Assembly (NCBI GenBank): GCA_002709505.1
Contig: PARB01000028.1
Span: 1 to 32,412 of the forward strand
Origin: Paracoccaceae bacterium
Lineage (GTDB): Bacteria > Pseudomonadota > Alphaproteobacteria > Rhizobiales > Stappiaceae
Reading direction: 5' to 3'
Length of the DNA: 32,412 nucleotides
A model generated the notes under the pieces. That model saw only the letters and a list, made by a program, of their open reading frames with translations, was not told where the DNA came from and ran no database searches. Both the position numbers and the translations under genes were made by a program. Below, one piece after another: positions 15,919-24,504 of the stretch; position 1 is the first letter of the stretch; each line of letters starts with the position of its first letter.

Positions 15919-17310
15919 TCACGGAGCCGGGCGCGACAGGGCCGGCGTATCGCCCACATGCCGCAGGGCAACGCCCGACAGCACATTGGCCTCGATGTCG
16001 TCGAGGTGTCTCGCCCGGGTTTCGGGCAGCCAGACCAGCGAGACGACAAGCGCCAGCACGCAGATCCCGGCAAAGACCAGAAACACCCCGTCGAGGCCGA
16101 TCGTCGAAACCCCCGACAGGAAGACGAAGGCGACGAGCGCGTTGAACAGCCAGCTTGTCGCCGAGGCGACCGCGATGCCGGTTTCGCGGATCGCGGACGG
16201 CACCAGCTCCGACATCATCACATAGGGCAAGGGTCCGAGGCTGATGGCGAAGGCGCCGATATAGACGCAGAGCGAGACGAGCCCGAGCACCGGCAGCGCC
16301 AGGGTCTGCGCGGCCACGACGCCCAGCAGGCCCAATACCATCACCAGCGACCCGACGATGGCCAGCGGGCGGCGACCGAGACGGTCGACCATCGCGATGG
16401 CGACGACCGTCGCGAGCAGATTGATCAGCCCCAGCCCGAAGGTCGCGCCGAGCGCCGCCGTTCCCGGCGAGAACCCCAGGCCGACGAAGATCGACGGCGC
16501 ATAATAGAGGATCCCGTCGATCCCGCTCAGGTTCTGCAGGATGAAGAGACCGCAGCACAGCGCCAGCACAGCCGGCGTGGTTCCCTGCCGCAGGATCCGT
16601 CCGAGCGGAAGCGGGGGCGTCCGCGCCTCGCCGGGCTTGCGGGAGATCCACGGCCGGTGAATGAAGCCCAGCGCCGCGGCGGCGGAGATCGCCTGCCGGG
16701 TCCGTCCGACCGCGTTCAGCCAGACCGGACTTTCCGGCACGAGGGCGAGCGCAAGCAGGCCGGCGACAGCGATCCCCCCGCCGACGCCAATGCCCGAGGC
16801 CCATTTTTGCGGGTCGTCCATCCACAGCGGCACGGCATAGGCGAGCAGGATGCCCGTCGTCACCGCAAGCTGAAACAGCGACACGACGCTGCCGCGATGG
16901 CGGGCGGGCGTCGCCTCGCCCGCATACATCGGCCCGGCCATGGAGGAGAGCCCGACGGACAGGCCGATGAGAACCCGCGCGACCAGAAAGCCGAGGAGAT
17001 CCGGCCCGCCCAGCGTCAGGCCGTAGCCGACCGCCGCCAGGGCAAAGGCCAGCAGCAACACCGCGCGCCGGCCGAAGGCCCGCGCCAGCGGCCCGGCCGC
17101 GATCGCCCCGAAGAAGCAGGAGATCACCAGCGTGACGGTGACGTTCTCCTTGCCTGAGGTGGAGAGATCGAACACATGCCCGATCTCGTCCAGCCAGCCG
17201 GCGATGCTCGCGGTGCTGTATCCGAACAGCAGCCCCGCGCAGACGGTGAGAAAGGCCACCCGGCCGAGCGCCAGATAGAGCCTGGCACCCGTTGGCGGTC
17301 CTCCCCTCAT
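15919..17310 (-). CDS. MFS sugar-porter-type transporter (second of tandem pair)
   Basis: A 463-residue, 12-helix major facilitator of the sugar porter group. Signatures include AGLLFGYSTASIAG in helix 1, RAFGRRAVLL in loop 2-3, PESPVWLNA after helix 6, DRLGRRPLAI in loop 8-9, PYVMMSELVPSAIRETG before helix 11 and PETRARHLDDIE at the C-terminus. The QLS-type sugar determinant region (IDGILYYAPSIF) is present. The start ATG overlaps the upstream transporter's stop by four bases (ATGA), so the two are translationally coupled. It is paralogous to but clearly diverged from its neighbour. Substrate is probably a sugar or cyclitol given the operon; direction (import by proton symport is usual in this group) is not shown. 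Confidence 0.93.
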   Translation of the reverse strand: MRGGPPTGARLYLALGRVAFLTVCAGLLFGYSTASIAGWLDEIGHVFDLSTSGKENVTVTLVISCFFGAIAAGPLARAFGRRAVLLLAFALAAVGYGLTLGGPDLLGFLVARVLIGLSVGLSSMAGPMYAGEATPARHRGSVVSLFQLAVTTGILLAYAVPLWMDDPQKWASGIGVGGGIAVAGLLALALVPESPVWLNAVGRTRQAISAAAALGFIHRPWISRKPGEARTPPLPLGRILRQGTTPAVLALCCGLFILQNLSGIDGILYYAPSIFVGLGFSPGTAALGATFGLGLINLLATVVAIAMVDRLGRRPLAIVGSLVMVLGLLGVVAAQTLALPVLGLVSLCVYIGAFAISLGPLPYVMMSELVPSAIRETGIAVASATSWLFNALVAFVFLSGVSTIGLDGVFLVFAGICVLALVVSLVWLPETRARHLDDIEANVLSGVALRHVGDTPALSRPAP

Positions 17311-18647
17311 GCGGTCACGGCGCTATGGCGCATCTCGATTTCCTCCAGGCTGACGCCCTTGGTCTCGGGTGCGAAGTACCATGAGTAGACCGCGCCGATG
17401 GTGCAGAACCCGGCAAACATCGCGAAGATGAACGGCGCGCCGAACTCGAACACGATCACCGGGAAGGCGAAGACCACGGCGAAGTTGAACGCCCAGTTCG
17501 CCACCGACGCCATGGCCATGCCCCGGCTGCGCAGCGCAAGCGGGAACAGTTCGGACATATAGAGCCAGGGCAACGGCCCGAGGCTCACCGCGAAGAAGGC
17601 GATATAGGCGAACAGGCCGATCAGCCCGACCGGCGCGAGATCCGGACGGTCCGCCTGCATGGCATAGGAAATCACCACGAGGCTGACGGCGGAGCCGAGA
17701 AAGCCGAGGATGAACAGCGGACGCCGGCCGAAACTGTCGACCACCAGCATGGCGACCACGGTCATCAGCACATTGACCACGCCGACGCCGACGGTTGCGG
17801 CAAGCTGGGTCGCGCTGCCGTCGAAGCCGGCGTGGCTCATGATGGTGGGGGCGTAGTAGATGACGGCGTTGATGCCGCTCACCTGCTGCAGGATGAAGGC
17901 CGCGATGGTGAAGAACACCACGGGACGCACGTTCGGCGACAGGAAGGTGCCCCAGGCCGGCGCGGCGCGGGACGGGTCGCGGGAGCGTTCGATCTCGTCG
18001 ACGATGTGAACCGCCTCTGCCCTGGAGAGATCGGGCTGCACCATGCCGATCACGGAGATCGCCTTGTCGCGCGCACCGTTCGCGGCGAGCCAGCGCGGGC
18101 TTTCGGGCGCAAACACGATGCCGACGAGCGCGGCGAGAGCCGGCAGTGCGCCGAGCGCGAGCATCCAGCGCCAGGCCCCGAGCGGTTCCAGCACCATGTC
18201 GATCAGGTAGGACACCAGGATGCCGACGGTGATCATCAGCTGGAACGACGAGACCACCGCACCGCGATATTTCGCCGGCGCCAGTTCCGCCAGGAACATC
18301 GGCGCGGCAAGCGCCGAGGCGCCGACGGCGACGCCGAGGGTCAGCCGCGCCAGGATCAGCACCGTCTGCCCGGTCGCAAGCCCGCTGGCGAGCGCGCCGG
18401 CGATGAACAGGACCGAGCACATGATCAGCACCTTGCGCCGGCCCAGACGGTCCGCGTAGGTCGCCGCAAGGATCGCGCCCGCGACCGCTCCAAGCGGAAC
18501 GGAGGCGGTCATGAAGCCTTCGCCCGTGACGGAAATATCGAAGGCGCTGGTGATCAGGGGCAGCGCCCCGGCGATCACGCCCTCGTCGAAGCCGAACAAC
18601 AGGCCGAACAGGGCCGCCAGCGCGACCAGTCGAAACAGAAACAGCAT
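17307..18647 (-). CDS. MFS sugar-porter-type transporter (first of tandem pair)
   Basis: A 446-residue, 12-helix sugar porter: FGLLFGFDEGVIAGALP in helix 1, YADRLGRRKVLI in loop 2-3, PESPRWLAA after helix 6, QQVSGINAVIYYAPTIM in helix 7 (the substrate-contacting region of this family), DSFGRRPLF in loop 8-9, LYMSELFPLALRSRG and PETKGVSLEEIEM at the end. I chose the ATG at 18647 because GGGAG lies eight bases upstream and the first helix follows directly; an upstream extension to 18701 overlaps the previous gene. It starts 22 bases after the oxidoreductase stop and overlaps the next transporter by four bases, so it belongs to the four-gene operon. Family certain, substrate unknown. Confidence 0.94.
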   Translation of the reverse strand: MLFLFRLVALAALFGLLFGFDEGVIAGALPLITSAFDISVTGEGFMTASVPLGAVAGAILAATYADRLGRRKVLIMCSVLFIAGALASGLATGQTVLILARLTLGVAVGASALAAPMFLAELAPAKYRGAVVSSFQLMITVGILVSYLIDMVLEPLGAWRWMLALGALPALAALVGIVFAPESPRWLAANGARDKAISVIGMVQPDLSRAEAVHIVDEIERSRDPSRAAPAWGTFLSPNVRPVVFFTIAAFILQQVSGINAVIYYAPTIMSHAGFDGSATQLAATVGVGVVNVLMTVVAMLVVDSFGRRPLFILGFLGSAVSLVVISYAMQADRPDLAPVGLIGLFAYIAFFAVSLGPLPWLYMSELFPLALRSRGMAMASVANWAFNFAVVFAFPVIVFEFGAPFIFAMFAGFCTIGAVYSWYFAPETKGVSLEEIEMRHSAVTA

Positions 18648-18669
18648 GGTCTTTCTCCCCCCCGCCGCC

Positions 18670-20163
18670 TCACGCCAGACGCGCGAGAACGCCTTCGGCA
18701 TGGCGCAATGACCACGCGGTGATCGTCAGATAGCTGTTCGCCGAACCCTGCGACGGCCAGGCGGCGGAATCCGCGACCGAGAGATTGCCCAGCTGCCAGA
18801 AGCGTCCATGGGTGTCGGTAACCCCGTCGCCCTCCTGCGCCGACATGCGCAGACCGCCGATCTCGTGAAGCGCGGCGCCGAGTGGATTGACCTTGGAGCG
18901 CACCAGGTCGGCGCCGACGGCCTTGGCGACCTCGGGCAGGAAACCCGTCATCTCCTCAAGGATCCGGTGATCATGGTCTGTGCGGTCCGCAATGACGGTG
19001 TAGCCGCCCATTCCGCCCGGCGCGGTGCCCGGACCGTCGGTGATCCTGACCTCGTTGGAGGCGGAGGGCTCGCCGACGCCGAAGCAATAGGCGAGCAGGT
19101 AGGTTCCCTTGACGTCGCAATCCAGCCAGACCGTCGCGTGATAGGGCGTGTACCAGGTCTCGGTGAAAGGGCCCTGGATCTGGATGTGATAGGGGCGCTC
19201 CCGCGTCGGCGGGATGAAGGCGTAGATCGGCTCCTTCAGCGGTTCGTGCAGCTTCAACAGTCCCTGCACGAACTGATGGTCGGCGACATGGGTGCCGACG
19301 TCGGGATGCAGATCCTTGAGCCCCGAGGCAAGCGCCAGGCGCGTCGACTGGATCGCGCCGCAGGCGAAGGTGTAGTGACGCGCGGTCAGGCGCACCGTCT
19401 CGCTGGCGTCGACGCCCCGCGCGATCAGGCCGGTCACCTGGCCGTCGGCATGTTCGACGCGCTCGGCCACGGTGTTTTCCACCAGCGCAATGCCGCCGGG
19501 CGTCACGGCGCGGGTCAGCAATCCGCTGCGGATCAGGCGGGAGGCGGAACAGTCGAAGCTGCGCGACATATAGCCGTTTTGCACCGCCTGCGTATCCACC
19601 GCGAGCGAGGCGTGTTCGGCGTCGATCCCGGCCGCGATCAGGCGATCAAGAAATTCCTGCTGGCCCTCGCCGCGAAAGAACGGCGGCCGCTTGGCCCGCG
19701 GTCCCGACACATGCATCAGGTCTTCCGCGCGGTCGTAATAGGGCGCGAAGTCCTGCAGCGTCAGCGGCCAGTCGTCGAAATCCCACTCCGTGAAGCGCGG
19801 CGTGCATCCGCCCCAGAACAGGGTACGCCCGCCGACAACCGACCAGGAATCATTGTTGAGCGGCGCCTCGCCGGAGGTTTCGAACGGCGCGCGTTCGACC
19901 CAGGAGGTGCGATGGCGCACGAGATCGTGGATCTGCGGGGTCAGGTCGCCGCGGCTGCGAAAGGGCGAGGATCCGACATGCATCGGCAGGACGAAGGGAC
20001 CTGCCTCGAGAATGACGACGGACAGGCCGTTGCGCGCGAATTCGATCGCGCTTGTGACCCCGGCGGTGCCCGATCCGACGATCAGCACGTCGGGGCCCGA
20101 TCCGGCGCCGGCGCCGGTGAGTGAGGCAAGATCGGTGGTCACGATGGAGGAAAGAGACTTCAT
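18670..20163 (-). CDS. GMC-family flavin oxidoreductase
   Basis: A 497-residue FAD enzyme of the glucose-methanol-choline family, expected to oxidise a hydroxyl of a sugar, polyol or cyclitol to a carbonyl. The FAD fold is at residues 26-55 (VLIVGSGTAGVTSAIEFA, ending VVILEAG). The candidate catalytic pair is His433 (LHEIGGLRM) and Asn476 (GSANSYLTITA). The segment VVGGRTLFWGGCTPRF (109-124) aligns with the pyranose-2-oxidase signature in which a His binds FAD covalently; here that His appears replaced, so FAD is probably non-covalent. The ATG at 20163 lies 13 bases after the aminotransferase stop; an extension to 20238 runs back into that gene. Co-transcribed with the aminotransferase and two transporters. 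Confidence 0.9.
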   Translation of the reverse strand: MKSLSSIVTTDLASLTGAGAGSGPDVLIVGSGTAGVTSAIEFARNGLSVVILEAGPFVLPMHVGSSPFRSRGDLTPQIHDLVRHRTSWVERAPFETSGEAPLNNDSWSVVGGRTLFWGGCTPRFTEWDFDDWPLTLQDFAPYYDRAEDLMHVSGPRAKRPPFFRGEGQQEFLDRLIAAGIDAEHASLAVDTQAVQNGYMSRSFDCSASRLIRSGLLTRAVTPGGIALVENTVAERVEHADGQVTGLIARGVDASETVRLTARHYTFACGAIQSTRLALASGLKDLHPDVGTHVADHQFVQGLLKLHEPLKEPIYAFIPPTRERPYHIQIQGPFTETWYTPYHATVWLDCDVKGTYLLAYCFGVGEPSASNEVRITDGPGTAPGGMGGYTVIADRTDHDHRILEEMTGFLPEVAKAVGADLVRSKVNPLGAALHEIGGLRMSAQEGDGVTDTHGRFWQLGNLSVADSAAWPSQGSANSYLTITAWSLRHAEGVLARLA

Positions 20164-20176
20164 CAATTCAAACTCT

Positions 20177-21493
20177 TCAAAGCGGTTGGAAGTAAGCGTT
20201 GGCGACCTTGCGGACGGCGCGGATAATGTCGTCGACATCCGTGTCCGTCAGCGTCGAGGCAATGGTCAGGAGCGCCGAGCGGTCGTGCAGGTCGTCGCAG
20301 ACCGGCAGGGCGCCCCTGTCGTAGGAAATATTCTCGGCAAAGGCATTGGCGGGGTGGCTCCAGGGGAAGCCGTCCCGGCTGTTGGAGCGCTTGCGCGTCA
20401 GGCTTGGAACGTTGAAGTACCAGTGCAGGCCCCAGTGGCTCATCGGCAGGCAGCTGAGGGAGCCCTTCGGCCCCTGAATGCCCTCGGCCTTCAATGCCGT
20501 CATGAAGCGCGAACACATCGCCTTGTCGGCGAAGCTCATGATCAGGAACGGACCGCTGTCGCCGTCCGGATCGGGGATGGTGCGCAGGCGGATCTGCGGA
20601 ATGTCGGAAAGCGCCGCGCGGATGCGCCACTTGGACTTGCGCATGGCGCCGGTGATGCGCGCGAGCTTGCGCGACTGGGCCAGCGCCATCGCACCCGCAA
20701 GATCCGACATGCGCGCGCCGATGCCCCAGAGCTGGCAGGTCTCGTCGCTGGTATCCAGCCGTCCCTGGTCGTTGCGGGCATAGCCGAGGTCATGCAGCGC
20801 CACGATCCGGCGAAACAGCGCGTCGTCGTCGCTCACGACCATGCCGCCGTCGCCCGCCGTCATGTTCTTGTTGAGCTGGAAGCTGAAGGTCGCGATGTCG
20901 CCGAAGCGGCCGACCGGCGTTCCGTTCTGGCTGGCGCCGGCGGCCTGGGCGCAGTCCTCGATCAGGCCGATCCCGCGGTTGCGCGCGATTTCGGCGATCT
21001 CGGCCACCCGCCCGGGCGCCCCGCTCATGTGGACCAGCAGGATCGCCCGGCTGCGCGCGTTGATCTTGCGCTCCAGGTCGGCCGGATCCATGCAGAAGGT
21101 GTCGTCAATGTCGACGAGGCGCGGAATGGCGCCGGCGCGCACAATGGCCGAAAGACAGCTCACCCACATGTAGCCGGCAACGAGAACCTCGTCGCCGGGA
21201 CCGACCTCCAGCGCGGAAAGCGCGATGGAAAGCGCCGCGGTTCCCGAGGAGACCGCCAGCGCATGGCCATGGCCGTAGGCGGCGCACCATTCCCGCTCCA
21301 GCGTTTCCACCATGTGCTGCGGGTCGGGGCCATAGAAGCGGAAAGGGCTTTGCGCCCGCACCACCCGATCCACCAGTTCGCGTTCTTCCTCCGCGATCCA
21401 GTGCGCTCCGGGCAGTTCCCACGGCAAGGGGTCGGTTCGAACCGGATCGCCGCCATCAATGGCGAGCCGGGTTTCTGAATTGGACAGGGGCAT
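20177..21493 (-). CDS. DegT/DnrJ/EryC1/StrS-family aminotransferase
   Basis: A 438-residue PLP-dependent sugar/cyclitol aminotransferase. The PLP-binding Lys209 sits in FSFQLNKNMTAGDGG, Asp180 in LIEDCAQAAGA contacts the pyridine nitrogen, and SSGTAAL (82-88) binds the phosphate. The QLNKNMTAGxGG form is the one I associate with the StsC/inosose and keto-sugar aminotransferases that use glutamine or alanine as donor. It would interconvert a keto-sugar or inosose and its amino derivative. It is the first gene of the operon; AGG lies ~8 bases upstream of ATG 21493. Paired with a GMC oxidoreductase, it suggests oxidation followed by amination, or the reverse route for an imported amino compound. 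Substrate is not known. Confidence 0.93.
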   Translation of the reverse strand: MPLSNSETRLAIDGGDPVRTDPLPWELPGAHWIAEEERELVDRVVRAQSPFRFYGPDPQHMVETLEREWCAAYGHGHALAVSSGTAALSIALSALEVGPGDEVLVAGYMWVSCLSAIVRAGAIPRLVDIDDTFCMDPADLERKINARSRAILLVHMSGAPGRVAEIAEIARNRGIGLIEDCAQAAGASQNGTPVGRFGDIATFSFQLNKNMTAGDGGMVVSDDDALFRRIVALHDLGYARNDQGRLDTSDETCQLWGIGARMSDLAGAMALAQSRKLARITGAMRKSKWRIRAALSDIPQIRLRTIPDPDGDSGPFLIMSFADKAMCSRFMTALKAEGIQGPKGSLSCLPMSHWGLHWYFNVPSLTRKRSNSRDGFPWSHPANAFAENISYDRGALPVCDDLHDRSALLTIASTLTDTDVDDIIRAVRKVANAYFQPL

Positions 21494-21734
21494 TCAAATA
21501 CCTGTTTGTGATCAAATGACTTTGTCGCTCGAAAGACACTTGTCTGAGCATGGCCCATGATCGTGGCAGCGCGTTAATGACTGCCTAAATGCATGCCGAA
21601 ACTTCTATAATTAGCCGGCTCTTCTTTTCGCAGAAGGCTTTCGCCGAGGGATTCGCCGACATTCGCGCCTCTCGCCGCGCGTCGAAATATCGGCGCGGTC
21701 CCGGACCGGGTGCGGTTCTCCCGGATGGCCGGCC
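21494..21734. other. Upstream region of aminotransferase operon
   Basis: 241 bases holding the operon promoter on the reverse strand. It has a locally AT-rich patch (around 21600-21615, reverse-strand TAATTATAG) that could be a -10 region, and a TTTGATCA element near 21514, a possible operator. I cannot assign a matching -35. No gene is apparent. Confidence 0.35.
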
Positions 21735-22595
21735 TCACGGCGGACCGAGGAACTCCAGCGTGGCGGCAATCGCGGCTTCCGTGGTTGCCGCGTCGAACTC
21801 AAGCGGGCTCAGGAAGGATTTTTCCCGGACATCGAAGCCGTGCGTCACGCCCTTGTAGAGGGTGACGGCGACATCGGCCTTGTCCGCCAGCAACCGCCCC
21901 GCGACCGTCAGACAGGACCGCTCGCCGGCGATGGCATCGCCCTCCACCAGCAGGAAGCGATAGGACAATTCGGACGGCAGCGGCGCCGAGGCGCCGAGGC
22001 TCGCCGGACCGCAATAGGGATAATAGAGAACGGTGCCCCGGATCCCGGCCAGCGGGTCGGCGGCGATTTCCTCCGGCCATTCGGTCAGAAGCGGGGGCAG
22101 CGTGCCGGCGCGGGCCATGGCGAGATAATCAAGCGTTGTCCAGCCACCGTGGGAGACGCCGATCAGGACGACGCGGGTGCTGTCGATCTCCGGGCGGTCG
22201 CGCAAACCGGCAAGGGTGACGGCGATATCGGCGGCGCGTTCCGTACCGTTCAGCAGCTGCCCGGCACAGACCAGCCGCCAGAGCTGCGCCTCGTCGAGAC
22301 CGCGCGGCCCGTGGCTGTCGACCAGGACCGAGGCCCAGCCCGCTTCCGCCAGCTCCACGGCCAGCCGGTCGAGGTTGGTGCGCGGGCCGTCGCAGCCCGA
22401 CAGCAGCAGCGCGACAGGGTGCGGCCCTTCCCCTTCAGGCAGGGTCCAGCGCATGGCCGGGGCAATCAGCGCGGCGATGGCGTCGGGCGTCTGCGGATTG
22501 GCCGTCCAGCCGAGACGCCCGCGAAAGCCGTTCACCGCGAGCGCCGCCGCGATCAGCACGACGACAATCGCGCCCCCGACCAGCCAGCGCCTCAT
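21735..22595 (-). CDS. Membrane-anchored dienelactone-hydrolase-like alpha/beta hydrolase
   Basis: A 286-residue alpha/beta hydrolase with an N-terminal hydrophobic anchor (RRWLVGGAIVVVLIAAALAVNGF), so the catalytic domain is probably periplasmic. The nucleophile is Ser148 in GVSHGG, the His is in KGVTHGFD, and the acid probably in the VEGDAIAGE region, the dienelactone-hydrolase pattern. Other cues are LLLSGCDGPR and LVDSHGPRG, and several cysteines (in SGCDG, LVCAG, YYPYCG, RSCLT) that could form disulfides in the periplasm. It begins 12 bases after the stop of the Abhydrolase_9-like gene, so they form a two-gene operon. Substrate unknown. Confidence 0.88.
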   Translation of the reverse strand: MRRWLVGGAIVVVLIAAALAVNGFRGRLGWTANPQTPDAIAALIAPAMRWTLPEGEGPHPVALLLSGCDGPRTNLDRLAVELAEAGWASVLVDSHGPRGLDEAQLWRLVCAGQLLNGTERAADIAVTLAGLRDRPEIDSTRVVLIGVSHGGWTTLDYLAMARAGTLPPLLTEWPEEIAADPLAGIRGTVLYYPYCGPASLGASAPLPSELSYRFLLVEGDAIAGERSCLTVAGRLLADKADVAVTLYKGVTHGFDVREKSFLSPLEFDAATTEAAIAATLEFLGPP

Positions 22596-22607
22596 GCCCG
22601 GGTCCCG

Positions 22608-24233
22608 TCAGTCATTGTCGCATCCGTTCTGGAACCCGTTGTCGCAATGGGCCTTGAGCCGGTCCGTATCGGCCGCCGTCCAGCCCTCCGGCGCACTCAC
22701 CTGGACCCACGGGTCGATATAGTCGCTGGCGTAATAGGCATGACCATGGCCGGCCGGCGCGCCGAACGACAGCGCCATGTCGAGCGCCAGCTGGAACTGC
22801 GTGACCACCGGCATGAAGATCATATGCGCCGAGGCATCGGGTGCCGGCGGGTCCGACATCCACGGCGGCGCGCGCCACAGCGATTCCGGTTCGTAAAAGA
22901 CAATCGGATCGCTCGAATACTGCAGGAAGACGATGCGCATGCCGCCCCAGGGCGCGCCTTCGGAGGCATCCTCGAAATGATTGGCGTAGCGGATGAAGGA
23001 GCCGTCGCCGATCTGCGGCAGCACCCAGGGGCTGCCCTCGACCCGCGCGTTCTGGACATAGCGCCAGAAGGCGGAGGGAAACGGCGGCCCGGCCCAGAAG
23101 GCGCCATCGATCGGATCATTGACCAGCCGGAAGAGGTTGGTCGCATGCATCGACGACCAGGCGCCGAGGCTCAACCCGTGGACATAGAGCCGGGGCCGGT
23201 CGTCGGGCGGCAGGGTCTGCCAGTGGCGGTGGACGGTCTCCAGCAGCGCCGTCGCCTGGTCGAGGCCGGTGTCGGTTTCCAGGATCAGCGCCAGCGGCGA
23301 TTGCAGGTAGGAGTATTGCACCGCCACCGTGGCGATGTCGCCGCCATGCATGTATTCCAGCGGATCGTGGCTGCCGGGGTCGAGCCAGCCGGTGCCGGTC
23401 GGGCTTGCGACCACCAGCACCTTGCGCTCGAAGGCGTTCCGCCGCTTGAGTTCGGCGAGCGCGAGTTCGGCACGCTCCTCGGCCGTCTCGGCGTTGGCGC
23501 GTCCGACATAGACGCGGATCGGATCGAGCGCCGGCGCACCGGTAAAGGCGGCAATGGCCTCCGCGTCCGGCCCGTCCAGAACGTAGTTGCGGCCGGGCGT
23601 TCCCAAACCGCCCCAGTCGATCAGCGAATTGGCGCCGCCGGTCAGGTCCGGGTTTTCGGGCGGCGGCGGTGCGGTGTCGAACAGCTTCTGCGCGGTCTCG
23701 TAGCTTGTATCGAGCCGGGTCACGACCTGATCGTAGACCCCGTCCCTCGTGACGACGAAGAGGACGAGCCCCACGACAATCAGGGCAAGCACATTGGCGC
23801 GGCGTTCCGGCATGACCTTCAGCAGGCGGGCGCGGACGAGGCGTACCAGCCAGTCAACGAAGGCGCCGACCACAAAGCACGCCGAGAAGGTCGCGACCGC
23901 CGCGAGCGTTAAGGGGATCAGGTCCAGACCGTCAGCGAGCGGCATGCCCATCTTGGCGCGCAGGTCGTTCTGCCAGGTCAGGTTCGACAGCAGCGTCCAG
24001 CCGAACAGCGACAGCGTGCCAAGGCCAAGACCCGCGAGCAGCCAGCGTTTCACCGCGCCATGCGGCTCCGGCATGTCGGCAAACCGCCAGATCAGCCGCA
24101 ACACCCACCAGCAAAGATACCCCAGCGCCATCACCAGCCCGCCGAGGATGCCCTGCACCAGCGCCCCGCGCGGAATGAGCGAGGGCGTCAGCGAGACCGC
24201 GAAGAAGAGAAGGCCGAGCACCAACCCGGCCAT
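22608..24233 (-). CDS. Polytopic membrane protein with alpha/beta-hydrolase domain (Abhydrolase_9-like)
   Basis: A 541-residue protein of the COG4425/Abhydrolase_9 type. The N-terminal ~165 residues form about five membrane helices (starting AGLVLGLLFFAVSLTPSLIP); the C-terminal part is a hydrolase domain with elbow GLSLGAWSS (Ser355) followed by MHATNLF, and SPTGTGWLDPGSHDPLEYMHGGD, all typical of this family. The reaction is unknown; a lipid or envelope ester is a reasonable guess. The ATG at 24233 has AGAGG six bases upstream; a longer frame to 24317 lacks support. It is the first gene of a two-hydrolase operon and divergent from the DUF3883 gene across 271 bases. Confidence 0.88.
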   Translation of the reverse strand: MAGLVLGLLFFAVSLTPSLIPRGALVQGILGGLVMALGYLCWWVLRLIWRFADMPEPHGAVKRWLLAGLGLGTLSLFGWTLLSNLTWQNDLRAKMGMPLADGLDLIPLTLAAVATFSACFVVGAFVDWLVRLVRARLLKVMPERRANVLALIVVGLVLFVVTRDGVYDQVVTRLDTSYETAQKLFDTAPPPPENPDLTGGANSLIDWGGLGTPGRNYVLDGPDAEAIAAFTGAPALDPIRVYVGRANAETAEERAELALAELKRRNAFERKVLVVASPTGTGWLDPGSHDPLEYMHGGDIATVAVQYSYLQSPLALILETDTGLDQATALLETVHRHWQTLPPDDRPRLYVHGLSLGAWSSMHATNLFRLVNDPIDGAFWAGPPFPSAFWRYVQNARVEGSPWVLPQIGDGSFIRYANHFEDASEGAPWGGMRIVFLQYSSDPIVFYEPESLWRAPPWMSDPPAPDASAHMIFMPVVTQFQLALDMALSFGAPAGHGHAYYASDYIDPWVQVSAPEGWTAADTDRLKAHCDNGFQNGCDND

Positions 24234-24504
24234 GGAAACCTCTTTCAACCGTATCACGCCGTCCCCTTCCCCGAATTGATGCCGATACGCCCGGTCCGTT
24301 GCACGGCAAGGTCGCAAGACCTGCGCAACGATCCCCCCCGGGCGGGCGAATGTAAACCCGCAAACAGCCCGTGGCGTGCCCTCGGTTCACAGGGAAACGG
24401 GGGACGCTGCGTCAATCGGAGGGACAAGCCGGCCCGTTTGGCGAATTCTGTACGATCCTGCAAGTTTCGATGACAAAGTGCTGCACTGTCAGTAGCCTGG
24501 CCCA

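Noticed and set aside
21574..21588. TTAA-N7-CTAA upstream of the aminotransferase operon as a CtrA site
   Set aside because: One mismatched half-site, lacks the TTAACC extension and is single; too weak beside the pair at 475-511.
21840..23912. 690-codon forward open frame opposite the two hydrolases
   Set aside because: Arg/Gly/Asp-rich shadow composition, no motif, and both strands cannot be coding over such length; the reverse-strand hydrolases are clear.
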